A stretch of DNA of 64,000 nucleotides, taken from assembly GCA_965112735.1 (NCBI GenBank), contig OZ218954.1, positions 806,001 to 870,000 of the forward strand. Reading direction: 5' to 3'. Shown one piece after another: positions 11,576 through 23,177 of the stretch (position 1 is the stretch's first letter; the number at the start of each line of letters is the position of its first letter). A program made the translations under genes and the position numbers. Under the pieces are notes generated by a model that worked only from the letters and a program-made list of their open reading frames with translations, had not been told where the DNA came from and did no database searches. This DNA is from Phaeosaccion multiseriatum (taxonomy: Eukaryota > Ochrophyta, other classes).

Positions 11576-13304
11576 ATCGGACCTGTGACAGAAAACATGA
11601 AAACATTCCGTGGAAGCAAGAAGAACATGATGGGTGGGCGCGATGAGCGAGGCAGGAGCGCGATAGGGGCGGTGGACAAGCAATGCAGCACGCAGATGGC
11701 TGTGGGAAGCAAAAGGGCCACACCCAGTTGAAGCTGCCCATGTTAGTAGACAAGCCCAACCCTTGCACGGAACCCACTCCCAACCCAGCGACTCCAGGGC
11801 CGACGACTCCTCGTCCCTCACCTCTACTTGCTTGGCTGCTTTCAAGTTCTTGGGCTGTTGCTTGGCTGCTTCCTGTTCCCTCTGTCTGCTGCGATGGCCC
11901 GCCCCTCGGTCTCTCAGCAGCAACCCTTGCTTTCCTGTACGCCAGAAAGGGAGGAGTAGAGAAAATGATCAGGATTTGTTCCTTGTCGCTCTGCCCAATT
12001 CAACAGTGCTGACAAACGGCCAGCCGGACCTGCCGCACAATCCCGTGAGAGAAGGGCTCTGCTTCATGCCGTACCTGGTTGGTGTCTTCACTCTTCCAAT
12101 GGCCTGCTGCAAACACCACTTGCAAATGACTTCTGCACTTTGGCTTGTGTGTCTCCCAGCAGCACCTTGGCTTCAACCCAGGTGTACTAGCAGCGAGGGT
12201 CATGGGATCCTGGCTCCGAAAAGAAAATGGCGCCAAAAGTTGTTTTCCTAGGGTTATTCAAAAATGGGGGGGTACAATTGTATTCAAATTTTTGAAGGCT
12301 GACCTGAAGCTCGATGCCCCGCTGGTGCTGCTGCGGCCTTGCTCAATCCAGTTGTGACAGTTGCAGCAGCAGCAGCAGCAGCCAATGGTAAGACTCTCGA
12401 GGGGGGTCGAGGGTGCCGGAGGTAGACAGCGAAGACAGGAGTACACGAGAAGATGTGAGAGAGCCTGCTTGAGCATGTGCTTTGCATATGCTCTTCGTCT
12501 TATCAGATGGCACAGCAGGACCAGCCCTCCTCTCGCGGATTGGATGGCCATGCTGCTGTTGGGGCTGGGGGTGGGCGGAGGGGACGGAAGGAGGGAGGGA
12601 GGGGGGGAGGGAGGGGGGGTGGGAGGGAGGGAGGGAGGGAGGGAGGGAGGGAGGGAGGGAGGGAGGGAGGGAGGGAGGGAGGGAGGGAGGGAGGGAGGGA
12701 GGGAGGGAGGGAGGGAGGGAGGGAGGGAGGGAGGGAGTGCCGAGGGAGGGAGGGAGGGAGGGAGGGAGGGAGGGAGGGAGGGTGGGAGGGTGGGAGGGGG
12801 CGGAGGGAGGGAGGGAGGGAGGGAGGGAGGGAAGGAGGGAAGGAGGAGGGAGGGAGAGAGGGAGAGAGGGAGGGAGGGAGGGAGGGAAGGAGGGCGAGAG
12901 AGAGGGAGGGAAGGAGGGAGGGGGAGGGAGGGAGGGAAGGAGGGAGGGAAGGAGGGAGGGAGGGAGGGAGGGAGGGAACGTAGGCGGGAGAGGTGGTGGG
13001 AGAGGCGGCAGTGGACGGGGGCTTGGCATCCTCCAAGTGCCAACACATGATGGAAACGTGCGCAACCAAGCACCCTGTGAACCTCCTGTATGACCAACTG
13101 GCACCCACAAGGAACAACTTCGCATGAATTTTCTTTTTTTCTAACTTCCAGCATGCTGCCCGACGAGTCCGAGTCGTAAACATGAACAAGGGTGTTGCAA
13201 ATTTTCATGGCTTTCCTCGCTTTTCAAGTGCCGCTTTGTACCCTTCGGAAGGTCAGAGCATGCACGCAAAGGAACCACCCCCGCCCCCCCACTCCTGAGA
13301 AAGG
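11576..13304. other. Spacer between lipoxygenase and lipase B
   Basis: No gene recognised. 11576-12350 is ordinary GC-balanced sequence that probably contains the lipoxygenase 5' UTR and promoter. 12575-12977 is a GGGA array. 13000-13036 carries the inverted GGCAGTGGACGGGGGCTTGG block shared with the lipase A side. 13087-13104 is a copy of the TGTATGACCAACTGGC motif. Confidence 0.65.
12575..12977. repeat. (GGGA)n array upstream of lipase B
   Basis: About 400 bp of GGGA with scattered variants. Relative to lipase B it lies where the CCCT/GGGA block lies relative to lipase A, so it was probably part of the duplicated unit. Confidence 0.9.
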
Positions 13305-16300
13305 ATGCTGTGTAGTGGTTGCCGCGTGGGCAAGGCCATCCTCGTGCTCTGTGTACTTCTGCTCGATGCCCCAGCTGCGGCCTTCCTCAATCCAGCTGCA
13401 CCTGCAGCAGCCGCAGCCAGCGGAGGCCGAGGATATGGCCAGAGAAGAGCACTGGCAGGAAGGAGGACGAATGGAGCAGCCCGAGGGCCGGGATCACGTG
13501 CACAGGCGGGAGTAACAGCACCAAGCGCTCTGCAACTCAACCTGCTTGACCCGTCGACGATTGGCGTGCCGCAGCTGGACCTCAGGTGCGTCTGCACAGA
13601 GATGAGCAGTGCTGTCGCTCGGTCGCGATAAATGTTCCTTGAAGTGAGGAGAGATTTAGGAAGCAAGCCGAAGCAGGCGGCAGCGAGCGATGGAGGCTAC
13701 TCATACCACAGGAGGAAACCTCCTCTCCGACGCTGTCTGCTGGGCTGCTGGATGAGGAGGAGCGAGGCAGCGAACGGTGCTGAATGAAAAGGAGAGAAGG
13801 AATGCTCACACATCCATACCTAACCCCCCTCCTCTCCACCCCCTCGCTGAACCCGCCTCATTTTCCTCTACTACTCCTGCCTCCGTCGCTTGTCCTACTA
13901 CTCAGCGATGCGGGAGGGGGGCTCGTCGGTGCCTTGAAAGACACCATGTTCCTTGAGCTTGGTCCGGTATTCGGCGCGGTGTCCAAGCTCTCCGGAGTCG
14001 TGGATATGCTCCCCGAGGGAAGCAACAAGAAGGCCATTGTGGGTGCTTTGGTAGTGATGGGGTCCTTATTCGCCTACAAGTATCTGGAGTAAGTGCTGCT
14101 TTTCAGGCTGTAGTAGGCAGGGAGGGGTGTTGGTGGGGTTGCTTGTTGCGGTGGTGTATAGCGGGGCCAAGGAGGACGAGGAGGAGGATGGGGGGAGGGG
14201 AGGGGGAGGAGGAAGGGCGAGGAGGAGCGAAGGGTGTGGCCCGCAGGCGCTAGGAACAAGGAAGGGATTGGGCGGAGGTGGAGGAGAGTAACTATTGACC
14301 TGCGTAGCGGTACGCACCCCAAGGATACAATAAATCCCCTGTCCTCTTAGCTACCTCTCCCACCCCTCCTCGCCCCATCTCGCCCCCTCCCGCCCTTGCT
14401 TGCACCACTCTCTCTCTCTCTCTCTCTTCAGAATCTACCTCGGTATGCGATGGACGTGGCCGAATGAGGCGGAGATGGTCAAGGAGAACATGCTCGAGGC
14501 GGGTGATGTGGGGGAGGACGTAATGTACGGAGAAATGGTGCAAGCCGTGTACGATCTCTTCGTTACTGACCCGACCAACAAGTGAGTAGGAGGAGAAGAG
14601 GGGAAGGGAGAGAGAAAGGGAGGGAGGGAGGGAGGGAGGGAGAGGAGGGGGGAAGAGAGAGAAGGAGCGGGGGAGGAGAGAGGCCAGTCTGTCTCTCTGT
14701 CCACTTGCTCATATGCATGTCTGCCTGCTCTTGCTTCATCTTCATGATGCATCCCGCCCATGGCGGCTGCTTCTCTGACATGCCGTCCTTCTCTCTCCTC
14801 CTCCTCCTTCTTCTTCTTCTTCTTCTTCTTCTTCTTCTTCTTCTTCTTCTTCTTCTTCTTCTTCTTCTTCTTCTTCTTCTTCTTCTTCTTCTTCTCTCCT
14901 CCCCCCTTCCCCCCTCCCCCGTTGATTGCCCCACTCGCAACAAACAGAAACTACGGGAGCTGTATCCTCGGGAACGGGAAACTGGATGACGATGACAAGG
15001 CCATCAGAGATCTGCTCAAGAAGTTCATACAGGTAGAACGAGGAGAAGGGAGAGGAGGAACAGGATCTGGAGCGAGGAGGAGCGAGGACGGGCGTGTCAG
15101 CTGCCTATCATGAGTAGACCCACCCGTGCATGGCACTACCCGGCCTTGCTTTCCTCTCGCGCAACCGAACAAACTCCTCGCTCCCACCACCTCTCTCCGC
15201 CCATGTCTGCCTCTCTCTCCCTCGCCCCGCCCCCCCCCTCCCTCCCTCCTTCCACCCGTGACTCTCTCTCACCCACTGTCTGTCCTTCTCCTCTGTGTCT
15301 CTCTCTCCCTCCCTTGGCTTCCTCCCTCCCCCCCCCTGCATCCATCACCCCAGTCCAACGTCAAGAGCCTCCCGGAGGACTTTGTCGTTGTCAAAGTGCT
15401 CTACTCCACCGCGAGTCAGTTCTTTGCCGGTGTGGACGATCCCGACCCCGCCAAGTCCACCTTCGCCGGCTTTGTGGGCTACTCAGAGAGCACTAAAGAC
15501 CTGAGCATCATCTTCAGAGGCACGCTCACCCCGGTGGAGTGGCAGGAGGACGCCAAAGTGGGCATGGTAAGTAAGCCCATACGCTTTAAAATCCCCCTTC
15601 CCCCCTATGCCTCTACTGTCCCCTACTCTCCCCCCTTCAACATCTCCCTCCACATGCGGTGCTCTCTCCCTGTCTGTCTGTCTGTCTGTCTGTCCGTCTT
15701 GTCTTGTCTGCTTCTATCTGTCTGTCTGATGTGTGCCGGGTGGATCGCAAAACAGGTCCTCTGGCACAAGCGCAAGGAGAGGGAGCAGAAGTGGGTGTCC
15801 TGGATGCGCTGGCTCTTCCTCATGCCCCTCCTGCCGACCAAGACAGAGCACAAGGGCAAGGAGTGTTACAACATTGGCATCCACAGGTAGGTACATACGG
15901 GAAGCATACGGGAAGACCAAGACGCACGGAGGGAGGGCTCCTCCTCCTCCTCCTCCTCCTCCTCCTCCTCCTCCTCCTCCTCCTCCTACTCCTACTCCTC
16001 CTCCTCCTCCTCCATCTCCTCCTCCTCCTCTAACTCTAACTCTAACTCTAACTCCCTCCCTCCCTCACTCACAGGGGGTTCTGGGGGCTGTACTCACGTG
16101 ATGGGGACGACGATGAGTTTTCAATCATGGGCGAGGACTCCGAGTCCTCATGGACAGGCGATATCGGCAGCCTCCTGGCTGAGGTACGCAGTGGCAGATG
16201 CCCTTGTAGTCGGCAACATCCTGTCACTTAGCCTGCTGTCTGTGATCACACTACATTCATTGATTGCGGACCTGTCTGCTCTCTAACTGCCTTCCTTCCT

Positions 16301-17427
16301 TCCATCGTTCTTTATCCAATGGATGGCACTCCGTGATTTATTGACTTACACACACAGGTATCCGAAGGCGTCCCGGGGCTCAAGAAAGTCGCTCAACCCG
16401 CACAGAACAAGAAGGTGGTGGAGAGCGTTGAGTTAGACACTTCGCTGATGGCCTCCGTTAGGGGTGTTCTCAAGGAGTATCTGGAGGTTGATGGTAGAAA
16501 GGATAACAAGGGTGTGGGTAAGGTAGACACCATCACTGTGAGTGGACACAGTCTAGGATCCGCACTGGCCACCGTCGCCGCCCTTGACGTGGTGCTGCAG
16601 GTCAACAAGCACAAGGAGTACCAAGCGGCGTCGGAGGATGGATCGAAGAAGGAGGTGAAGGAGTGGGCCAAGGCCTCGGATGGAGGACTGGTGAAGGTGC
16701 GCGGGAGGGTATTTTGCAGCCCAACAGCAGGGAGCAAGTCCCTGGGGACAGCTTTCAGGTAAAAATGGTGGAGTGGGGGTGGTGGAATGAAGTGACCCTT
16801 TTCTCTCTCTCTGCTCCTAGGCTTGGCTCTTGACCTGCTAGGCGGACCCGTGCCCTGGCATGCCCCCTGCCGCTGATCGTCTCCCGCCCTCACTCACTCA
16901 TCCAGTCACCCACTCACCCACTCACCCACCCACACACTCACTCACTCAAGCACCCATCCAACCACACAAGACTCATTCACGCACCCACTCACTCACTCGC
17001 CCCTCCATGTGTCCTTGACTCTTCGCTCTCATGTGCTCTCTGGCTGGTGGTCCTTGCTGACCTGCACCTTCGTCATCATCACGTGACCACCCCACAGTGA
17101 CTTGAATGTCGACTTCAGGTGTGTAGAGTAGGATATGTGTTAGCGTAGAGTAGTTATAGCAGAGTATGTGATGGTAACGCTCTCGGGTAGTAGCTCCCGC
17201 ACCAGCCCCCCCACAGTAGTCAGTCATTTCCTGTGACTTCTACTCTATCACCAACTGCTGCTCTTCTAGCCCCTACCACTGTGGCTCACCATTTTTCGCT
17301 TGACTGCCTTCTCCACCTTCTGCCCCACCTCCTCCGCCTCCTCTCCTCGACACAGACATTATTATGAGAGAGGGGATATCGTGCCTACCCCTTTAAACCT
17401 CGTGGCTCCGGTAAGTGGGGCAGACTT

Positions 17428-17479
<52 letters not shown>

Positions 17480-18570
17480 GTCTACTACGTCTTTTACTTC
17501 TACGATGTCTACTACGTCTACTACGTCTGCTCCTTTTCTACCACTACAGTACTACTACCACTGCATCTACTTTCACTCTTTTTCCTTCCTCTCCTGCTCC
17601 TCCTCCTCCTCCTCCTCCTCCTCCTCCTCCTCCTCCTCCTCCTCCTCCTCCCATACTAACGCTACCCCCACCGCCTCCACCCCTCCTCCTTCCCGTCCTG
17701 GCCGCTGCTTGCTTGCTTGTCCTGCGCATTGCTTTTGCCAGAGCTACCGCCACGTAGGCGACGCCTTCCGCCTCGACCCCGTTCCCGTGTTCTGGCCAGG
17801 ATTCTCCGTTTCAGTCAAGTCCCTCCTGGGGCCTTTCTGCGCCTTCCTGGGCCCCCTCGGCAAGAAGGTGAGAACCCGAGTGGTACCGTCCAATGTATTG
17901 TACTGGAACTGAAACTGAAACTGAAACTGAAACTGAACAGGTGGCCGGTAAGGACCGCGCAGACGATGGCTACGTGCTCCACACAGATCTGCTGTACAAG
18001 TTCTGGACCCCCTGGGTCATGCATCCCGACGCCTGGAAGGGGGACATGGAGTTCGCTGGCAACTACCACAATCTAGAAGTGAGTGATGGCTTGGGGGGGA
18101 GGGAGTGAGACTGTCACGCCTGTGTGACCAACTGCTGCTGCTGCTGCTGCTGCTGCTATGTCGCCAACTGCTGCCGCTAATCTGTATCACCAACCACTGC
18201 TACAACTGCTGTACCACCAACCGTTGCAGGTGATGCTCACGAACGTGGCGTATACAGCGGGCCTTGAGAGAGACGCGGGCCTCATCAACAAAGGAGCGGA
18301 CATGCTTCACGAGCACGAGCGCAAGGTGCCAGGTGGGTCATAAGGGTCGATGGCAGCTTATGGCAGCGATTCGTCGCAGACATGTGTATGTGTGGTATGT
18401 ATAATACTTGTCTTACTACTTCCTCTGCCTGTCTATCCGTGTGTCCATCTATTGCAGCGAAATGGTGGAGCCCAATGCTCCATAACGGGGTGAAGTTCGA
18501 CGAGGGCGAGGGCCTGCGAACCACGCTGGCCAGGTCGCTAGACGAAGTGCGACTTCCAGTGGACAAGTGA
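13305..18570 (+). CDS. Class 3 (alpha/beta-hydrolase) lipase, copy B, 14 exons, 702 aa
   Basis: Exons: 13305-13585, 13906-14088, 14432-14581, 14948-15032, 15354-15566, 15756-15886, 16075-16183, 16358-16758, 17098-17118 (microexon), 17356-17410, 17742-17867, 17941-18078, 18230-18332, 18458-18570. Phases agree throughout and the stop is TGA. The signal peptide ends ...DAPAAAFLNP, compatible with plastid import. Exon 1 is 53 codons longer than in copy A, adding an Ala/Gly/Arg-rich stretch. Exon 2 has a membrane segment (IVGALVVMGSLFAYKYLE). The catalytic elements are FRGT, GHSLGSA (Ser about 449) and RGDIVP (Asp about 532). Exons 4-7 and 9-14 match copy A in length. Exon 8 is 15 nt shorter, lacking a basic GK-rich patch. 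The last exon needs the donor GCCAG|GTGGGT; the one 6 nt earlier gives a premature stop. The gene is a full, uninterrupted duplicate and probably active. Confidence 0.87.
14803..14894. repeat. (CTT)n in lipase B intron 3
   Basis: Pure CTT run upstream of the exon 4 acceptor, forming part of an extended pyrimidine tract. Confidence 0.92.
15938..16056. repeat. (CTC)n then (CTAACT)n in lipase B intron 6
   Basis: CTC run followed by four CTAACT hexamers just before the exon 7 acceptor. CTAAC is a good branch-point sequence, so the hexamers may offer several branch points. Confidence 0.85.
17098..17118 (+). other. 21-nt microexon of lipase copy B
   Basis: Flanked by CCCCACAG and GTGTGTAG. It keeps phase 2 on both sides and encodes S-D-L-N-V-D-F between GTAF and RHYYERGDIVP. 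Identical in sequence to 1998-2018 of copy A although the surrounding introns have drifted. Without it the frame still holds, so skipping would give a protein 7 residues shorter just before the catalytic Asp. Confidence 0.86.
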
Positions 18571-19189
18571 GCTGTGCCACCAACGGCCCTACCACCAACG
18601 GAGAGTCGAGATACGTGTAGTTAGCTTGCCTTTCTGCAGCTGCTATTGCTGCTCCTCTCCTCCTCCCCCCCCCTCCTTGCTTATTAGAGAGAGGGGAGTG
18701 TTTGTGCCTTTGCCCTAGCTTTTGTTTTTTCTTTTTCTTTTTTTTCTTTTTCATTCTTCTTCGTTTTTTTTGTGTAATTATTATTATCCATCAAAATTTC
18801 AGTGGTGGGCCCTGTGAGTGTGTATTCTGCAGTTCATTCGCAGCTTCTAAGCCATTGTAATCCACTAGCCAGTCGCCAGTTGTGGTGGGGGAATTTGAAT
18901 TTAATTGGTTGGCCCCACTTGAATCCCCACTTTGGATATCGGATTTGATTTTGAATAGAGAGAAAAGAGGTGTAAGGAGGGAGCAGAGTTCCAGGAGGGG
19001 AGCAAGCTTCATGGGGATTGAGGTTAGTAGGTGGACAGCCATGAAGGCTGTTTTGGAGCTCGGCTGTGGCAGGCTTTGGAGGGCAGCCAATGTGCTGGCC
19101 CCAACCGCCAAATTCGCCCCACTTCCACCGCTGCTGACGCGCCGTTCTCCCTCCCCTCCACTCCTCCTTCCAACGCCCTCCCGCTAGTC
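18571..19189. other. Spacer between lipase B and the ankyrin gene
   Basis: The T-rich stretch at 18718-18790 (runs of TTTTTTTC ending in TGTAATTATTATTATCC) is the probable 3'-end region of lipase B. 18800-19189 has no recognisable coding sequence and should hold the promoter of the next gene. Confidence 0.55.
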
Positions 19190-20021
19190 ATGCCACAGCA
19201 CCAAGCAGGGGGGATGATCAAGCCACCTTCGCTGAGACCCTACACTAAGGAGGTGAGCAGGACTGCCGCGCTTCTGCTGCCTCTCAGTCTTGAAGATTGA
19301 TTAGTTCCTCCCTGCTGTGGTGCTTTTTCCTGCTCGGTTGCCCCCCTCTGTACAGGGCGAGGCTCTTCTGGCCGCCATCACGGGGAATGCAGACGCAGAG
19401 CAGGTCCGAAAGTTGGCCAGAGCTTTCGTCGCAGCCGGAGGCTCGACGGGTGCGTTCGTCCCAGCGGAGAGAAGAGGTTTTCTCTGCCTTCAACGCCTCC
19501 GTCTCTGTCCTCCCTCGGATCTTATGGCAAGAAGATTTCGATGATTCGCCCTCCCCGCCCCCCGAAAGGGCGAGCGAGCGCAAGAGGTCCTTCCCCACGT
19601 ACTCACCGAACTCTTGGCTTCTCTTGTCTCTTGTCTCTTCCCCCGGCCCTACAGGAAGAGGACTAGCCGGCATCGAGGCTGGTGTGGGCGCCAACGCTGG
19701 AAGGTTGGGTCATCTGGACGACGTCCTGGTGGGAGCTCCTCCGGGGATGACCGCCCTCTGCGCGGCAGCCACGTCCAAGCGAGAGGGCATCGTCGACGTC
19801 CTCCTGGAGGAGGGCGCGTCCGTGAGCAGGTGGGTATGCATGGGCTCTCTCTCTCCATGTATCTCCCTCTCTCTTTCTCTCTCTCTCCTTCTCTCTTTCT
19901 CTCTCTCCGTCTTATCTCTGCCTGTGTGTGTGTATGTGTGTGATGGGGTGGGTGCGTAGGGCACATGGGAGAGGACGAGGCAGTGTGGTGTGGGGGCTAG
20001 AATCAATTACTGACTCCTGCC

Positions 20022-20052
<31 letters not shown>

Positions 20053-22682
20053 ACACACATACACATCCCCACACCTCCCTGTGTCACCATCAGGTCAGCG
20101 GCTATCGCTCGGCACGGTTACAGAAAGGGCTACTCGGAGTCCCCCCTCGTCTGCGCCGCGGCCATTGGGAGCGCCTCTGTTGTACGTGCTCTCCGCCTCG
20201 CCGGGGCTCCATCCAACGAGCCCTTGTACAGAGCAGACGAGCTGAGTGCCTTGATGATAGCTGCGCTGGCGGGGTATCACAACGTGGTGACTGAGCTGCT
20301 AGGAGGAGGAGGAGGAGGAGGAGGAAGAGGAGGCGCGATCGTCGACGAGACATCACGCATGACGGGCGAAACTCCATTAATGGTAGCCTCGGCGGGTGGG
20401 CACCTTCTCACCGTCAAGGTGTTGCTGAGGCACGGGGCGGATGTGAGCACGAGAGATAATATCAACCGAACGGCGCTGTACATCGCCGCACAAGGAGGGT
20501 ATAGTGAGGTGGTCAAGGCGATCGTGGCTGCAGGTGGGTCTGTGTGCTTGTGTGCGTGACAAGAGTAAGGATGGGGGGGAAGGGACTGTGTAACTGTCAC
20601 GCTGTCTTCGCCGTCTCTCCCTTCCTCGCGGCGGTGCGCATCTGCGTGCTGTCTGGGCGTCTGCTTGTTTTTGTTTTCGTTTCTTACTTACGCTTACTTG
20701 TGTGCGTACTGAGCAGACCCCTCCTCTGTAGAGGCCCTCTGCGAGGAAGACACCCCCCTCTACGCCGCCGCTGACAGGGGACACACCTCTACGGTAAGTT
20801 CCCTCCCTCCCCGCCTTTCTCCCTCCCTCCTCGCACCCGCTCACCCTCCCTCCCTCAACTCACTCTGTCCCTCCCTCCACCCCGCCGTCCCTCCCTCCTC
20901 CCCTCCCTGTCGGTGTAGGTGCGTGAGTTGCTAAAGGTCAGCGGCCCCCACATCGACTTGCCCTGCTTTGAAGGCGCCACGGTGAGTGAGAGCGTACCAG
21001 TCAGGAAAGAGCGAGCGAGAAAGAGAATGAGTACTTTCAGTCCCCTGAAACTGAAACTGGGAGTTGCCCACACCCTCCCCCCCCCCTCCCTCTCTGCTGC
21101 ACTATGCTGCAGGCCTTGTTCATGGCGGCTCAGAACGGACACTTTGAAATCGCGTCATTACTGCTCAAGAGCGGCAAGGTGGGACTGACACTCACTCACT
21201 CATTCACTCATTCACTCACCCACCCACTCCCTCACTCACTTACTGACTCACTCACTAATTCACCCACTCACCCTTCTCTCGCTGACTCCTCAATCAGTCA
21301 CTCACTCACTCATTCACTCACCCACCCAGTCACTCTGTCTCTCTTTGTCTCTCTCTTCCTAAGGTGGACTGTCACAAGACCAGAGGCTACGATGGATGCA
21401 CTTTGCTCTTCGCCGCAGCCATGAACGGCCACGCCGACATCGTACAGCTCCTCCTAAGAGCAGGTGGGTAGCAAGTCAATTCGTGGGTGTGTGCGGGTGG
21501 GTGGATACAGACAGTCGGTGGGTGTGTGTGTGTGTGGGTGGATAGTAGGTCAATGGGTGCGTGTGTGGTTGGGTGAGTAGTGCGGCAATGGGTGGGTGGG
21601 TGGGTGAGTGAGAGAGAATCTTGAATCTTCCGTCAAGTGTTGGCCTTTTGCCTTGTGTTTGCCTCCCCTGAAACACGTTGACTGACCTTCTTCCTTCCCC
21701 CCCCCCCCCCCCTTACCTACCTACCTACCTACCTTACGTACACCCCGCGCCGCAATCAAAATCCCCATTCACAGGCGCCGACATCAACCGCACCAACCCC
21801 GACACCGGTGCCTCTGTTTTAATGGCCGCAGTCCTCGGGGAGAGCAAGGAGGCAGTCACTTACGCACTCGCCGCCGGAGCAGATGTGCAGTGGAGGGACG
21901 ATGACGGTTACACCGCCCTGTTTATGGCTGCGACCATGCAGACAAGCGCGAGGAGGGGGGTCATCTCACAACTCCTCGCAGCGGGGGCAGATGTATCGGT
22001 GGCGGTGGCCGGCCTGAGGAGGGCCGGCATGTCAAGGTACTGAGTGACACGAGAGAGGGAGGGAGACAGGGGGAGGGGAGAGAGGCAGGGAGAGAGAGAG
22101 GGAAGAGAGAGAGAGAGAGAGAAGAGGGAGACACGGGTAGACAGAGAGAAAGGAGGTGGGTGGGTGGATGATGGAAAAGTACTCACTCTCATTATGAATC
22201 ACTGACTTGCTCCGACAGGTGGGCGGATTGGATGTTGCGCGTTGGAGACTCGCTGGAGGGGGATGTGGCCAAGTCCAAGGAGGAGCTCAAGGCAGCAAGA
22301 GGTGAGAAGGAAGGAGGGATGGCAGCTGGTACCAGAGCTGGGGGTAGGAGGAGGAGAAGACGAAGAAGAAGAAGGAGGAGGAGGAGAAGAACAAGAGCAA
22401 AGAACAACAACAACAAGAAGAAGAAGAAGAAGAAGAAGAAGAAGAAGACGAAGAAGAAGAGAAAAAGAAGGCGATGATAGGGAATACGAGCGACTCCTTT
22501 GGGGTTGTGTGTTGTGGTACGGCAGGCTTTCCCTATAACACTACTGATCCACTTTATTATCGATCCTCCTGTCCTCACCCGTTGGTTCTCTCTCTCTTGT
22601 ACATCCTCGCCTTTTGCCATTTGTATGCGCAGCGAGGCGGGAGCGTGAGGAAGAGGAGCCGGCGATGGCACCGGGCGCGTAA
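19190..22682 (+). CDS. Ankyrin-repeat protein, 11 exons, 490 aa
   Basis: Exons: 19190-19252, 19356-19449, 19655-19829, 20094-20533, 20717-20793, 20919-20981, 21113-21178, 21364-21463, 21775-22036, 22219-22301, 22633-22682 (TAA). Phases agree. The start is ATG 19190 (MPQHQAGGMIKPPS) or the in-frame ATG at 19214. Ankyrin-type units recur through the protein, for example TALCAAATSKREGIVDVLLEEGA, TPLMVASAGGHLLTVKVLLRHGA, TALYIAAQGGYSEVVKAIVAAG and TLLFAAAMNGHADIVQLLLRAG, each matching the TPLh-AA-xGH--hV--LL--GA consensus. Exon 4 has a short polyglycine insert in place of a loop. The C-terminal 50 residues are a charged, probably helical tail (KSKEELKAARARREREEEE). No other domain, signal peptide or membrane segment is seen. 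Such proteins are protein-binding scaffolds; the partner is unknown. Confidence 0.85.
20284..20325 (+). repeat. In-frame GGA run (polyglycine) in ankyrin exon 4
   Basis: GGA codons give seven Gly, then RGG, inside an inter-repeat loop. Confidence 0.8.
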
Positions 22683-23177
22683 GAGATGAGATTCTCTCCG
22701 TTTGTAAGTTTCAGTTTCAGCTTGAGCTCGAACCGAGCGATCGATCGATTATATCGACATCGACACGCTCCTGGGCGTACGTGATTGCACACGGGATGGA
22801 CCCGTGCCGCAGCAAGCAGGTGCTGCAGTTGGTAATACAGCGGTAAGCAGTTGGTGATATAGCGGACTGGAGAGCCAGCTCGTCGGGAGAGGCCCGCCCG
22901 CTCAAGCTTTTTGGTTGGTAAGAAACTACGTATTTTTATTACAGTAAAAAGCGATTTAAAATTAAGAACAAAGCATTACTTATGATTAACCCGATACACG
23001 ATGAAAGGTCCAGAAGGGACTCATATCTTCGCCGCTGCATGTGAATGCATTGTACACGAACAAGGGGCCGCACAAATGCCTCATCTCTTTCTTTCTCTCT
23101 CTCTCTCACACACACACCCTCCACACCCTCCACGCCCTACTTCCCTCCCTCCATGCCTGCCCATATGCCCGCAACCT
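22683..23177. other. Convergent spacer between ankyrin gene and gene at 23178
   Basis: Contains GTTTCAGTTTCAG (22708-22720), two copies of the dispersed motif (GCAGTTGGTAATACAGC and GCAGTTGGTGATATAGC at 22832-22865), and an AT-rich island at 22920-22985 that probably holds the poly(A) signals of one or both genes. Confidence 0.55.

Larger units (their letters stand above)
13000..18600. repeat. Right arm of the inverted duplication (lipase B)
   Basis: Mirror image of 237-6450 with opposite gene orientation. The spacer between arms is about 6.5 kb and contains the lipoxygenase gene and long GGGA, CA and ATC arrays. Confidence 0.8.

Noticed and set aside
11576-11923. 116-codon N-terminal extension of the lipoxygenase frame
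   Set aside because: The inner ATG begins a clear signal peptide with GFAP, and a CACAG acceptor lies directly before it; the extension has no targeting or domain features.
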